Below are positions 20,214 to 33,025 of a DNA stretch of 64,000 nucleotides, piece after piece. Where the stretch lies: the NCBI GenBank assembly GCA_010094045.1, contig ML986768.1:1-64000 (forward strand), given 5' to 3'. The stretch's first letter is position 1, and every line of letters starts with the position of its first letter. Under the pieces are notes generated by a model, which was given only the letters and a program-made list of their open reading frames with translations, was not told the DNA's origin and did no database searches. Origin of the DNA: Lojkania enalia. Its lineage: Eukaryota; Ascomycota; Dothideomycetes; Pleosporales. Position numbers and translations under genes: made by a program.

Positions 20214-22943
20214 TTACCCAACACTATGTCCAACCCCTCCACTTCCGCCACTCCACCAACCATCGTAGGAATGTTGCGATAGCTCTTGCCCGTGTGCATA
20301 AGTGGGATGGCCTTCCTGATCATGCCCACTATAAGACATAGGCTCTTGTGCCCAAGTTTCACTCATCTTGAATCCATCCTTTCCGAAGCGGTCCCACTCG
20401 TCGACATTTCCTAGTACATTTGTTAAGTCCATTGGACTCATCTGGTAAGTCCGGGGAAGGATTGGTGCGCCAATGCCGGGCATTGGCGTCCAGAAAAGCT
20501 GGTCAGCTGGTTCCGGCGCAGAAGTAGAGGAGGGAGTTATGCTGGAACCCGAAGCGTAAGCTATGTTGGAATTTGAGCTCGAGGCACGCAAGCCCGTGAT
20601 TGTGTCCTTTTGGTGTGATGGGAGAGACAGTCTCGGGTTAGGCTCACTAGCAAACATAGATAGTGATTCGCGTCGGATTGGGTCCCGAGGGGGTGGAAGC
20701 GGAGCGAATCCGTTGGTAAGCTCCTGAGATATGGTTGGCGTAGGCTGGACGAAAAAGGGTTCTGGGGCCGGCGAGACTATGGCCCCGTCGGCCTTGGGTA
20801 CTAGGGAACTATTTTTCAACGCCTCCGGAAAAGGGAGGTTCCAATTCTTGGCCAATGCATGGACGATCTTGAACGAACGCGCCCCAAAATAATGGCAGAT
20901 ATGAAGAGCTTCCAAGGCCTGGAGGCCTTCAACTAGGTTGTTCGAACTCGTTTGCGAGTCCCTTGAGAAGAGAAGATGTACGATACAAACTGAAAGAAGA
21001 ATATGCGTTAACACAAGCTGACACGCCCGCATGTCATAGTGCTTGCGGTACAGACGAAGCAGTTCCGAGACTTTGTTTGCACTCTCTATGCAGATATCTC
21101 GAGGGCGAACGTCTGAACGAATGATATCAACTTTAAGCAAAGGCCGAAACAGATGGAGGACAATGGTGTGATACAACATACTGCTAAATATTAGACCAGT
21201 CGCAAACAAGCTCTGGGCATCCTTACTGAAGTACTATAATGTGAGGCTGTGGAGGCACATCAGAAGCCTCATCCGGCAGACAAAGCGGCGCAGGTAGATT
21301 CCGGTGCCAGTTGAGGTATTTGTGGTAGCAATCCAGAAGACGTCGGCTGGTGAAGCGCTCTTTCGGGGCGAAGAACATGAAGTTGTTGTCGTTGACGAGC
21401 TCGCATAGGGTGCTAAACTCCTGGAGGAACATCCGGCTGGTCACTTGTCCAGGAACGAGGCGAAACGCGTCATAGGGCCGCTCATACTTTCCGCCTGTGG
21501 TGGGTTCGTCGAGGATTGGCTTGTCGAGGGTGATGGCTGCCCTAGGGAGTTGAGCTATCCTTCCTATGCATACAGACCACACACTGCAGGCGCTCCGGTC
21601 AGCTGTAGAAGGGAGGAAATACTGACTAAGAGTTGTACCTACGTATCTACGGTGAAGCAACCCCAGAAAGTGACCTTACGCACCTCAGTTTCTGAGGGGG
21701 TCAAATGCATAGGCGGCGCAGCTGAGTTGTTCAGATGCAGTCCCAGCTCAACGGCCATCCTCATGCACCGGCCAATGTACATGAAGCCTGAGCTGTCCCT
21801 CCCCGCCGAGGGCTCTCGCATGGCCATGACGCAGAGCGCCTGCGTAGTGGTAAGCGATGGCGTCTCATCTTCATGGAGCAGCCGCCGCGCCTCGGCAAAG
21901 AAGTGGTCGCCAGCAGTCCGGAAGTTGTCTGGCTCGGTGCGGGCCAGGGGCTCGTCAGTGAAGTGGCAGGCATATGCTAGGATGGCGTTCACCAGCAGCG
22001 GACTGCAGTACTTCTCTCGGCCGCTGCGGAAGTCCTTGTAGAAACACTCGCGGGAGAAGATGACATAGAAGGGGTGCGACCACCGAAAGTACAGGTCGAG
22101 GAGACCCTCGACGAGGTCGATATCGGCCGTCACCACAGTCCACGTGCCCGGGGCGCGGTCGATGCTCGGTTGTCGAATGCGGCCGCGCGTGTAGTTCTCG
22201 TCCTCTGCGACCAGCCCCAGGCTTGACGTGTGCCCAAAGTGCCGCGACTCGCCCATCTGCGTGAGGGCGGGCTTGCCCATCAGCATCGAAAGGTCCGTCT
22301 CCAGCGAGTGTTGACCTGCCACATTGGCGGGCAGCAGCGGGACCGACTTCCTCCATGTCTCGGCTAGCGCAGGCAGGTCCAGGCGGGGGCCGCGGCGGAT
22401 GTGCTGTATCAACTCATACACCTCGGATTCGGGCAGGCTGCGGATTGAGTTGACGATGAACTCTGCGTTTCCGCCCATGTCGCCGGCAGCAGCAACAGAA
22501 GTAGCGGTGATGTCGCGCTTCTGGCCCGTGGCGGCCTTGCTGCGGCGCGCCTCGCTCGATTCGTCGTAGGAGCATTCCGTCTACACACATGTTGTCGTTA
22601 TTGTTCTGCGTCTTCGATCCGCCACAGAGGTGGTGCGGTGTGGCATACCTTGTAGACGGCGGTGCAGGTCGCGCAGACAGGTGTTCCACCGTCGCACTAA
22701 ATGCATCATTCTCGTCAGCAATCAAATCTCAATCACGGTCCAAAGCCCGCGAGAGAGCCAACCCGGGGAAGGCGTCCGCGGAGCGAGTCCGTCACTCGAG
22801 ACCTGGGTGTGGTATACCTTGGATTTGCGTTTCCTGCAGGGCACGCAGGCCGATGGCACACATCGGCGCTTGCTGGCCTTAGGCTCGCCCTGCAACGAAG
22901 GCGGACGGCCGTCTTCGTCCCGTATGGTCGCGCCGCGGGGCAT
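20214..22943 (-). CDS. Zn2Cys6 transcription factor with fungal-specific TF domain, 812 aa
   Basis: Five exons on the minus strand: 22943-22818, 22696-22649, 22580-21643, 21583-21227 and 21183-20214 (813 codons with stop). The first two introns split the binuclear zinc cluster; splicing gives C-x2-C-x6-C-x6-C-x2-C-x7-C over residues 33-61, preceded by basic residues. The middle region carries the fungal_trans domain: YFRWSHPFYVIFSRECFYKD, GRCMRMAVELGLH, VTFWGCFTVDT joined by splicing to VWSVCIGR, then LYHTIVLHLFRPLLK. The last 250 residues are Ser/Pro-rich and likely the activation region. The fourth intron is only 43 bp. Target genes cannot be read from sequence. Confidence 0.9.
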
Positions 22944-23583
22944 CGTGTACTGTCTCTGAGGGAGCGGAACAGAGAGAGGCAGCAGACGGCGGAGGAGGAG
23001 TGCGTCACCTCCTGCTCGGGGGAGCAGTTCAGCGCATCCACATCGACCTGAGTCCTCACGAACTGGCGCCAGCAATTATGACGTTTGGGGCGGCAAAGCA
23101 TGCGAATAACAATGGCCTCTGAGAAGACAGACTACCTACTGAGACTGCAAACTTGGTGTGAAAGCCCCCATGCAAAGGCAAAGGAGCCGAGCGCAGATCC
23201 CAGTTCTAGACGGTGGTCAACGTTCCAGCGTTGAGCGTAAAGAAGAAGCGCCTGGCGCCAGAATGGGAAAAGAAAGAATTCGATGCGGCCAGTCCCATTC
23301 GCTCTATGCGGCAGGCCGAGCGAGAATGCCTTTCCGCGGTTGCACGCTCGTCCGAGCGCCCCTCCGGTCCAGTCGTTCTGTTCTGTGCTTCTCAAATTCA
23401 GATTCCCATGCTGATTACCTAACAATGCCATCCCCCAGTTTTGAGCCTCCGTATCGAATTTCCCTTTCAACGCCAGCCCCACCACCAGCAAACGATGAAC
23501 GCAAAAATTCTCTTCCCAGCAGCTGCCGAGTTTTCTACAATGGTACAACTGTGATTGAGCACGTCACCCGTCTATTCCAATTT
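22944..23583. other. Intergenic; overlapping open frames without domains
   Basis: GC-rich upstream region of the Zn2Cys6 gene and downstream flank of chorismate synthase. Frames here overlap on both strands and match nothing recognisable. Confidence 0.45.
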
Positions 23584-24938
23584 CTATACCCCTTGTTGGA
23601 CCTGCTGGACGGGCACAATGCCCTTGAGCGGCGACAACAAGCTGCGAGCCGTCTGCCGGGCTTGCTGTGCCAGTACCGCGTCCATGACCACTAACGCCGC
23701 CATGGACTCGACTATCGGCACAGCACGGGGCACTACGCAGGGGTCGTGCCGACCTTTTGCCTCCAGCACGCCTTCCTCCTCGTCATACGTCGCCGTCGTC
23801 TGCGCCTGGCCGATTGTGGCGGGAGGCTTGAATCCAACCGTGAAATATATCGGCGCTCCGTTACTAATACCACCCTGAATCCCCCCCGAATTGTTCGTCT
23901 TGGTCGTTAAGCGAGGGCGCGGCACCTGGGAACTTGCCCCGTTCTGCCCTGGGGGCACGGCCGGGGCTTTGATGAAAGGGTCGTTGTGTATTGAGCCGGG
24001 AACCTGGCAGCCTCCGAATCCCGACCCTATCTCGAACCCTTTGGTGGCTGGGATGCTCAACATGGCGTGAGCGAGCGTGGCCTCCAGCTTGTCAAAGCAC
24101 GGTTCCCCGAGCCCGCTTGGGCAATTTCGTATCACGCACGTCACTGTCCCGCCTATACTGTCCTCACGAGCTTTGAAGTCTGCCACCAGTTGTTCCATGC
24201 GCTCGCTGCCTTCTTTGTTCGGGCACCGCACGGGGAGGAAGTTATCTACTGTCTTGCGATCAATCGTCTGGATCATTTTCAGGAACTCTGGGTTAGTTGC
24301 CGCCGTAGGGTGCGTGGGCGTCGGGGGAAAGAGGAACTCCTGTCCAATGGACGCCGTGAAAGCCACAATCTCAATACCGTAGGCCTCTCGCAGATACTTC
24401 TCTGCTATGGCGCCCGCTGCGACCCGTCCTGTCCGTGCATTAGCTCCACGAAGGCATGACTGACTGCAGCAAGGTGCACTCCACCAATTGTTTCTCGCGC
24501 GCTACTTCTGCCTCCCCCAGAGCTCGCCTTGACTCCATACTTCTCCAGGTACGTCCAGTCAGCGTGGCTAGGACGCGGGTACAAGTCCATCGTCTTGTTT
24601 CCGTAGTCTTGTTTTCTCTGGTTTTCATTCATAACCCTCAACCCAATGGGCGTGCCCAGTGTGATTCCAAACTCGGTGCCAGACTGAATTTCTACGCGAT
24701 CCTTCTCGTTGCGCGGCGTGGTAATCGCGGACTGCCCGGGACGGCGGCGCGTCATCTGCGGCTGGATATCGTCCTCGGTGAGGGCCATGCCGGGCGGGCA
24801 TCCATCGACAATGCATCCCACCGACAAGCAGTGCGATTCACCGTAGCTGATGCAACCACTTGGTCAATCGCGCCAATGCGCAAATACAGGAAATAGAACA
24901 TACGTGGTGACCCTGAAATGAGTGCCGAATGTTGACAT
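23584..24938 (-). CDS. ARO2: Chorismate synthase (shikimate pathway, last step)
   Basis: Converts 5-enolpyruvylshikimate-3-phosphate to chorismate, the branch point to aromatic amino acids; fungal enzymes are bifunctional with an intrinsic flavin reductase. Exons 24938-24904, 24846-24485 and 24428-23584 total 414 codons (413 aa), within the fungal range. The 35-bp first exon encodes [11 protein letters not shown] and splices to [15 protein letters not shown], the N-terminal family signature. Other signatures seen: [21 protein letters not shown] completed by splicing to [20 protein letters not shown] and FKPPATI near the C-terminus. The enzyme is cytosolic in fungi. All key segments are present. 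Confidence 0.97.
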
Positions 24939-25279
24939 GGCTGTGGTTACGTACAGGCAGGTGGTGTGCAAATGTTGTAGGGCGTAAGAGTCACACTCGT
25001 ACGCCTTCTGGGGAAAGTTATTTTTTGAGGCGGTCAGGGCTGCCCGGTTATGGCCCGATTTCGGACTTGAACAATTAGCTTAGCCCCGAGAGCACGTGTT
25101 GGGAGTACCCCGCGGTGGGGTAGCCTTGTCCCCATCGACATCACGGCCTCACAAATGTTACTTTGGATTCGCAACGGTGACGGGGGTATCCATTTCGCTA
25201 TGTACGCTCAAGGGACGACGACATCTTTGAAATGAAAACTAAAGCAATCCAAAAACATAGTCTTGGTGGTGGACGAAAC
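24939..25279. other. Intergenic, promoter side of ARO2
   Basis: Holds a GCACGTGTTG E-box-like site near 25091; otherwise nothing seen. Confidence 0.4.
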
Positions 25280-27717
25280 CTACATGCGCCTGCCAGCGTC
25301 AACCAACGTCCTGGCTGTCCCTGCCCTCTCTTCATACAGTCGCCGAAGGTCGTCTACCGAAGCTTTCTTCATGTTAAGTTTACGAGGGCTGTTCGGCAGA
25401 GCAAGTGAAGGTGGGCTCTTCGACGTTTCAAAGGAGGGCATTCTCTGAAGCAAACTGGGTGATGGTGTACGCGGTTTTGGGCTGGGAATTGGAAGCGACG
25501 TTGATTTGGAAGATGGGCGATTCGTGAATGGATTCGTGGGTGGATATACAGGGCGCGCTAAGGACGTAATGGTCGGTGCTCTAATAGCTGACGCTGGCAA
25601 ACTCGGCCGGCGAAACTCGTTCGTAGGCGCGGGCTCCATTAAATTGCTCGGTGAGACGTTCGATGGAGAAGCCACAATTGACTGGGGGAACACTGGGGAA
25701 TCAGAAGCTTTCCTATCCTCTGTAGATCCCTTGGATGGAGGAAGAGCTTTCCGCTTTAACGGTTCCTCAACATGAAGATCCACTAGTCCAGGAAGAGCCA
25801 TTCTGCTCCCCGGAGCCCTCCATGCCTGTACCTGTTTTACGGCATGTTCAGCGTTATCAACCTGCTCTGCGGTCAGGGTTTTCCTCTTGGGTAGAATGAT
25901 TTGAGGAGGATATGAATCGCCACTGCTAATCGTACCAGATTTCTTCTCATCCGGAACATCCCACTCAGAAACTCGTTGGGGAGCAAATCCATCCGACACC
26001 GCGGCATAAGTGGCCGGGGACTCTGCAACATCAAAAGGGCTGTCCGACACTATGGTAGAGTATCGAGGAGGTACTTGGAGCGGAGGGGCAGGCTTGCGTC
26101 TGGTTGCAGCGTCACTAGAAGATTGCCCTGATGCCGATCGCAGCTGCGAACTCGTAGAGCGAGGAGGTAGCGGAGGGGGTATTTCCTGAGAAAGGGGTTT
26201 TTCGTTGTCCTGAAGTATAATTCCGGTTATCTGCATTTCTTCTTCGTTCGGGGCGGCATCTCGACGGTCTTTCATACCTTCAACGGGATCTTCCCAGTCA
26301 GCCGGATTGGCAGGCAAGCAAAGCTCCTCTTGAAATATATCAGGCTTTACGCCACAGGATTCATAGAGGCCATTCGACCAGAGCTCAACTGCCTCTGTCA
26401 AGATTCGCCGAATAATAGAGGACATCTTTGCGTCTTCCAGTTGATCAGGACCACATAAAAGAGCAGGTGCGAAACACACCGCCAAGTTCTCGGGAGTCAT
26501 TTTATTTCGATCCTGCCGAGCTGCAACTGCATCTAACATGGGCAGTAAGTGCCTGGACATGATTTCACGGGATATTGCGGGGAGGAATGACCACTCGGAC
26601 GACGGAGATATAAGATCCGTAAGCTTGTCGAGAGTAATACGCTCGTCAGGATCGCCATATAAACGCTTTAAATCGCGGTATGAAGCCGTCGGGAAGATTG
26701 GCTGGCGAAGGTCGGAATACCACGATTTTATTAAAGCGGCGGCCATGTAGACGGAGTATGTATCGTTGGGGTGTATTTCTGCGATGATCTCGTCATGGTT
26801 CTCTGCCTGGGGATATGGAGGGACAGGCAATGTCACATCGTTGTCTTTCCAAATGATATATTTCTGCCCACGATCGTACGCCTCTTTTAAGATGTCTTTG
26901 AGCTTCGAATGTGGTGGGACTCTGAAGATGCCCTCTGCAACAATGTTTTGTTCTAGGAGAAGGAAGCTAGTTGTTTCTCGGAGGACACGCGGAAAGCGCG
27001 TCTTCCCTCTACTACTATTAGGAAAGGGCTGACGTGCTAGGAATGCTCGACGGCCGCTTGCATACGGGGCAAATATGTCGTCGGATATGCGACGATCGTG
27101 CAGGTAAGCCGCCGGAGGAATAAGGAGATCTTCGATGGGGATGTGTAGTGCGAGATTGCTCAACGTCGATGCTAGACACCGCGTTAGATATCTCATGTGT
27201 AGGACCCCTCACAACCGTGCTACGTACCATGGAAGATCTTCCTCCGAAACTTGGGGCTAACAATGGTCGAGAATATCTCTGAGAGGATCCTGACCCAGGC
27301 CTTCTCATGCACGATGTACAGCCTCTGGAGCCGCTTGCGCATGGCGCGCGATAGGACATGGTAGGCCTGCAAGAACCAGCCCCAGCCAGGGCGGTTCTTC
27401 TTAGTCGTCGCGGAGCCATCCGAGTCGCCGGCGAAGAAGATGACTTCGTACTCGAAGCCTTTCAGGAGGTCGTCCTCCTCGGGGAGCCGCGCAAGCACAT
27501 ACGGGAGGAGGGCGTCGAAGTCGGCCTCGCGTGAATCCGGGAGAGCGGCAGCATTTAGAATGTATATGGGCCGGCGGTCCTTGGAGGGAATCGGCGAGCG
27601 ATACAGAATCCTGGTAGCTGCACGGGCGAGGTCGGTGTTGTAATCGTTGGATTCTGGGCGCGGGGGAACGGCACTGAGAGACGAACTGCGCAGACGGCTC
27701 GCGAGGTGCGCCCGCAT
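25280..27717 (-). CDS. CRAL-TRIO/RhoGAP protein (Ecm25/ARHGAP1-like), 793 aa
   Basis: Rho-family GTPase-activating protein. Exons 27717-27228 and 27171-25280, intron 56 bp. Residues about 45-190 form a CRAL-TRIO-like lipid-binding fold (RPIYILNAAALPDS, then AYHVLSRAMRKRLQRLYIVH, completed across the splice). Residues about 220-425 are the RhoGAP domain; the catalytic arginine finger is expected at Arg247 in EGIFRVPP, and the ENLAVCFAPALL helix is present. The remaining 350 residues are Pro/Ser-rich with PPLPPR-type motifs that could bind SH3 domains. By analogy it acts on Cdc42/Rho at membranes in polarity or cell-wall work; that is inference from family. Confidence 0.93.
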
Positions 27718-28293
27718 ACTGCTTGAGCCTGTTCAATTGGACACGTAAGTGCGACGGCGGTGGTACGAGTTGAGCGAGGAGTTGGGTACAGCGATAGAAA
27801 GAAAGAAAGAAAGAAAGAAAGGGAGTTCTGGCTTGGGCGTAAACATCCCTCGTCAATGTCTAGCTCAATTCGACGCTAGTGATGTGCTAGGTGTGGCTGT
27901 GAATAATGTGGCGGCCAAACCTGAATTTCCAACATTGCATGCATCAGAACCTTGCGCGTGACTATTACGACGTTGTGTTTGCTGGACATGGACCCAATTT
28001 TTGTCGATCCAACACCCCTTGTAGAACGCTGACCAGCCCGCCAAAAGCTGCTTCGGCCAACGACGGGATCGTCGGCAGGAACTCTCCGATGGGAATTGAT
28101 CAAACTTACGCGGCAATATAATCCTCTCATCTACCTGTCTACGTCGATGTCCACGAACCCAAGACAAACAATCGATGGTTGAATATCTGGTGCGAGCTGA
28201 TCATACTCTAACTCTTCGTCTGCAGAGGACAAGAATATGTCTTAATTCTCCCACAAATATTTGAACTATCTACTACGACTTGGTGGAGGAGAT
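27718..28293. other. Intergenic with a microsatellite
   Basis: Overlapping small frames exist on the minus strand (27865-28167) with possible splice sites, but no model reads as a known protein. A small spliced gene cannot be excluded. Confidence 0.4.
27797..27820. repeat. (GAAA)6 microsatellite
   Basis: Six perfect GAAA units about 80 bp upstream of the RhoGAP gene start; on the sense strand a CTTT-rich pyrimidine tract, common in fungal promoters. Confidence 0.95.
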
Positions 28294-30412
28294 TCACGCA
28301 TCTGACTCTTGGTCATCTCTATCCCGCCCGTTCGCTTCCCCGTCGTCGAATCCAGCTCGGGGTCCCAGTCGCGCTAGCCGGTCTCGCATCGTCTGTACAC
28401 GCTCCGTATTCCTCCTAAACTCCTCAAATGTCGTCCCATTTTCTTCTAGCAGGCGATGGAATGCCTCTTCTGTCAGCTCATTTAGATGGTCGATGTGACC
28501 GTGTAAGTCGACTCGTGTGAAGTATTCCCGTAACGATTCAAGCTCCGTAAGAAGCTGTTCTTCATTGACATTGCGGGATCTAGATCGTGTTGGCGTGTAT
28601 GACTGCTTATTATCTTCCGGGGGTAGGGGATCGGAAGTGGATGTGTAATGGGCTTTGACACGAGGATCGAGCAGACTCAATAGTGATCTATCCTCTGACA
28701 AGATGACATGACGGGCAAGGTCGAGCTCGTTGATAGAGGCGAGCCAGTATGGATCTTCTCCAGCGCCGACCTCCTCAACTGAGTACGCCACTTCGACCAA
28801 AAGCGAAGTGGCTTCGGGCGTGTTCCATAGGTCTTTCGCCTTGGGCACATACAACTGGCATAGAAGCTCGTGGTAGTCACCGATAGGCTCCTTACCCCAG
28901 ACAGGTTTGGGTATAGGCTCGATCTCCAGCTCTTTACATAGCCTGGCCGCAACCCAAGGGTACTCCTTGATCGCTAATCGAAGCGATGATCGAGCTTTCA
29001 AGCGGTCTTTCAAGCGGTCATAGGCAATAGCAACCGAGAAAGCTAGGTTGGGAGGTATCTTCCAAATCCGCTGCAAGTGGTCACTCTCTACTAGCTCAAC
29101 TAGGTTTTGAGGCTCTCGACCTCGTAGTGCCAACTGATCGATCAAGAGGCGAATGCAATAGGGATCTCCGTCTGGGTCTAGGCTCAAAAGTAGCTTGGCC
29201 CACTCAAAAGCAGTGCGCCAGGTGGCTCGGATACCCAGAGTACCAATATAGCGCCAGACTGCAAGCCAAAACTCACGGTTTTCTGGTCGACGGAAATCTA
29301 AGCGCGCTGTTCCTTGCGCAAGATTGTTTGCAAACGTCGAATGCACTGCTCGGCCAAAAGAGAATAGGGCTCGTTCGAGTAAGTCACTAGCAGTGGCGTT
29401 ATCGCGTTGTTGCTTAGCAATTTCAGACACCTGGAGAAGAGTTGAGATATGATATGCTTGGGCATATATTTAGTATTTGTACTCGTAGGACTGTCGCTTT
29501 TGAGGACTTACGGTTGAAATGAAGATGCTGAATCATCCTTTCTGGATCCATAGATGCTACGCATACCTCGAACTCGCTTTGGGTAGACTGATAGAGCGTG
29601 CTGTGGACGAATCGATACTCGACTGTGCCATCTTTTCGTTTCTCGACAATCTCCATTCCGAGTCCTCCTGAGGGTGCGCGTGGCCATTCCTCTTTTCCCT
29701 GTATGAAAATGTTACGGCGCAGACTCAGAGATGCAAGATTCCGATTCCCTGGCGCCGTGCGACCAGCAACTGCCGCAGCTATTCCGCCGTGCTGTTGACC
29801 GCGGCGTTGTCTCGCCCTCGCTGGTTCATCGTCATCTGCGCCCTGCACAGCAGCACGCCCAAATAGCTTGCGCATCTCATTTGAGGCATGTAGGTGCTGC
29901 TTATCCACTGCGATTGCTGAGAACAAGTGCTGTTTCTCTTCGCTGATGGCTGTAGTGAGCTCATCTGACACAGCGCCCGATTTGGCTTGCGACGTGATGT
30001 TCAGTGAATGCAGCGCACGATCTATCTCATCCATCCCAGACTCAAGCTTTGAGGCGGTGGAAGACGGAGCCGTCTCATGTTTCCTCGCTTTGGCGTTGCC
30101 CTTCTTTTTCTTTTTCTTGCCCTTTTTGGACGGCTTGGGCGGTGTAGTGGTCGTCTCGATTTCTTCAGAATCGTTATATTGGGGCTCTACAGGCCCATCC
30201 GCAACAGCTTCTTCATCACCATCACCGATTTCCTCGCCTCCAGCTTCGCCCAGCATTGCAAACAAGCTGGCCTTTGGGTTAGACGCAGGGACGATTTCTT
30301 CTTCGACGTCTTCTGACTCTGCTTCCTCTTCGACTTGCTGTTGGGCAAGCTGTTCTAGCCGCTGGCGCTCCTCCAGCTCCTTCTGAGCCCTCCGCAGCGC
30401 ACGGGAAGACAT
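28294..30412 (-). CDS. RQC1: Ribosome quality control complex subunit 1 / TCF25 family
   Basis: Exons 30412-29512 and 29456-28294 (intron 55 bp), 687 aa. The splice joins HLHFN to PYHISTLLQVSEIAKQ, reproducing the conserved core of the TCF25 domain; the alternative acceptor at 29431 loses the frame. N-terminus: acidic stretch and a Lys-rich run (KKGKKKKKKG), typical for nascent-chain or RNA binding. Middle: NEMRKLFG, RRNIFIQGKEEWPRAP, then the helical repeats LLERALFSFGRAVH and LDPRVKAHY. With Rqc2, Ltn1 and Cdc48, Rqc1 helps clear stalled nascent chains on 60S subunits, promoting K48-linked ubiquitination. It shares a 295-bp divergent promoter with the phosphatase gene to its right. Confidence 0.92.
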
Positions 30413-30707
30413 GGCTGTGGTGCGTGTAGGCGGTCTTTAGTTGATGGTCGGAAAGGTATGCCTAGGTGTTCCAGTTTCGGTGTGGCGGCTTGGGCGTTCT
30501 ATACCCAGGTAATGCGCTTACCGTGATAGGCACTTGGCGTGAACGCACGGCCTGGCTCGGGGAAACAAGCGTACCAAGGATCGGCATACCGACGCATCCA
30601 ACGGCCATCTCCATCTCCGTCTCTGATCACTCTTCCAGGGTTCCCGCGTCAGTGTCGGCCTCCTGTTCACTGTCACGCCTCCGACATTCTCGACATCAAT
30701 TGCGCAA

Positions 30708-32594
30708 ATGCGTCGGGCGGCCTTGCAAGCCTTTCGATCCGCCCGTCGCCCGTGCCTGCGCAAGCTTGCCCGGAGCCGCACAGGAGCCTTTCTGCCCACC
30801 AGCCATGGTCTAGGATACCGTGCGCTGTTCTCGCGGCGTGAGCGCTCCTCGTCCGCCCTCCTGACGTCCTCAATGCAGCTCCGCGCCTTTTCCGTCGCCC
30901 TCGTTGGAGCCGTCGTTGCCTCGGGCGCCTTCTACGCCTACAAGGGCACCCAACCCGCCGCCGGTGCCCACACTTCCGCCGACCGGAGCAGGAGCCTGGC
31001 CACTGCGGCGGACCAGCCGGAGCATACGCGCCGTGCGCTCGTTGTGGACCAAGGTTCGTTGTATACGGGCACTATCACTGGGGACGAGCCGCTCTCCAAA
31101 GACACGGACAGCTACGGTCGCAAGGTGCTCGAGATGTTGACCCCCGAGCAGGCCACCCAGAAACTAAGGAGAAATGAGGAGTCGTGGCTTGTTGGGCGAG
31201 GCCAGGGTGTCGTCCGCTACGATGTGGTCCAGATCCCCAGCAATGACCCCATCGAGGACGACCACGCCGAGAAGATCATCGAGGTGCCGCAGAATCTTGC
31301 TGCGACTGAGAATGGCGCGGCTTCAAGCGACTGGATGTTCTGGGGTGTCTTCGATGGCCATAGGTTAGTACCCTACCGCCTCATCTGATATGACAGAGTT
31401 GATGCCGGATAGTGGATGGGTTACCTCTGCGAAGCTGCGACAAACCCTCATTTCCTTCGTGGCACGTGAACTCAATATCACATACAAATCAGCTTTAGCC
31501 GATCCTTTAGCCCGCTTCCCAACGCCAGATTCTATTGATAAAGCGATCAAAACCGGATTCCTCCGCTTAGATCATGAGATCGTTCATGAATCAGTTGCCA
31601 AGGTTCAGAAGGCACAGTCAAAGATTGTCGCCGCCGAAACGCTGGCCCCCGCGCTGGCAGGCTCATGTGCTCTGTTATCCTTTTACGACAGTAGGTCAAA
31701 ACTCCTTAGGGTTGCGTGTACGGGCGATTCTCGAGCTGTGCTTGGACGCCGTGGAGTTAACGGCAAGTGGGTTGCTATGCCCTTGTCGGTCGACCAGACT
31801 GGGTCTAGCACGAGCGAGGCTGAAAGACTTCGTAAGGAACACCCTGGCGAGCAGGATGTCGTAAAAAATGGAAGAGTCCTAGGCGGCCTCGAGCCGACTC
31901 GAGCATTTGGTGATGCAAGCTATAAGTGGACTCGGAAAACGTACGAGGAATTGAAGAAGAAATATTTTGCACGGAGCCCATCGACTCTCCTAAAGACGCC
32001 GCCTTATGTCACCGCAGAGCCAGTCATAACTACAACCAAGATCGACCCTAGCAAAGGCGACTTCGTTGTCATGGCTACTGACGGATTGTGGGAGATGCTT
32101 ACGAACGAAGAGGTTGTAGGCCTTGTTGGCGAATGGCTCGATGCCCAGGGAGGTGCAACCGGGCAACAGTCGAGAAAGGAATCGTGGTTGCAAAGCTGGT
32201 TCGCTACACAAAAAACATTGCCTGTTGAACAAACGGAATCTGAGCCAGAAGAATGGGGCCAGAAAACTCCTGTTCGCCAACGACAATGGGGTATCAAAAC
32301 ATCGTTGAATGAGCGGTTTGTGGTGGAGGACAAGAATGCTGCAACACATCTGGTTAGGAATGCTTTAGGCGGCAAGGATCAGGACCAGCTCACCGCATTA
32401 CTGACTCTTCCAAGCCCGTTTTCTCGGAGATATAGGTACGAATCTTTCCACAAGCTAACGTTGTAGTGCTGACAACATCTAGGGATGACCTAACCGTTGA
32501 AGTTATTTTCTTTGGCGAGGATTCTACTACTGGAAATGTATCGTTGAACAGGGATGCCAGTGCACCCACTCCTGACGTCATGGCCAAATTATAA
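30708..32594 (+). CDS. PTC5: Mitochondrial PP2C phosphatase, pyruvate dehydrogenase phosphatase type
   Basis: Exons 30708-31363, 31413-32435 and 32483-32594 (introns 49 and 47 bp), 596 aa. The Arg-rich first 50 residues look like a mitochondrial presequence, followed by a membrane helix (FSVALVGAVVASGAFYAY). PP2C metal-binding motifs are in order: VFDGHSG (created by the first splice), GSCALL, CTGDSRAVLGRR, LEPTRAFGD, MATDGLWE, and DDLTVEVIFF at the C-terminus after the second splice. Such Mn/Mg-dependent phosphatases reactivate the pyruvate dehydrogenase E1-alpha subunit. Assignment to Ptc5/PDP1 rests on the presequence, helix and insertion pattern. Confidence 0.92.
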
Positions 32595-33025
32595 AATTCA
32601 AGAGCCTATTAATACCCGATCATACTATTGCCTGAAATCAACTATTTGCATATAGCAGGGCGTTTTATTGGTGCCCGAGGGTTGTAGTCCAAGTACTCGG
32701 CGTTAGACCGCGTTAAAACATCCGGAGCAGGATTACTTTTGCGCATGTATAACATCATCATTCTAGTAATTCAATTCTATGCCGCCTATGCATTATAAGT
32801 GCGAGACTTTATTCATCAAGTAACTATTATTTTACTAAAGGCCGCAAGTACCTTATAAATCAGCTACTATGGTGCCCATACAGAAAATCGAACTTATCCT
32901 AAGATTTTTTTTCCTTAAGCCATGCATTACAGTTAACTTTACATTCGCATTCGGTATATCGACTATATCTTGGAGTCTACCCACAGAAGCGGGCGCTCAA
33001 CAGTAGGCCGCAAGCTTACATTCAG
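32595..33025. other. Intergenic between convergent genes; nothing seen
   Basis: AT-rich, with only short frames. Confidence 0.5.

Noticed and set aside
27865..28167. Minus-strand frames that could be joined into a small gene
   Set aside because: Several splice models are possible and none yields a recognisable protein.
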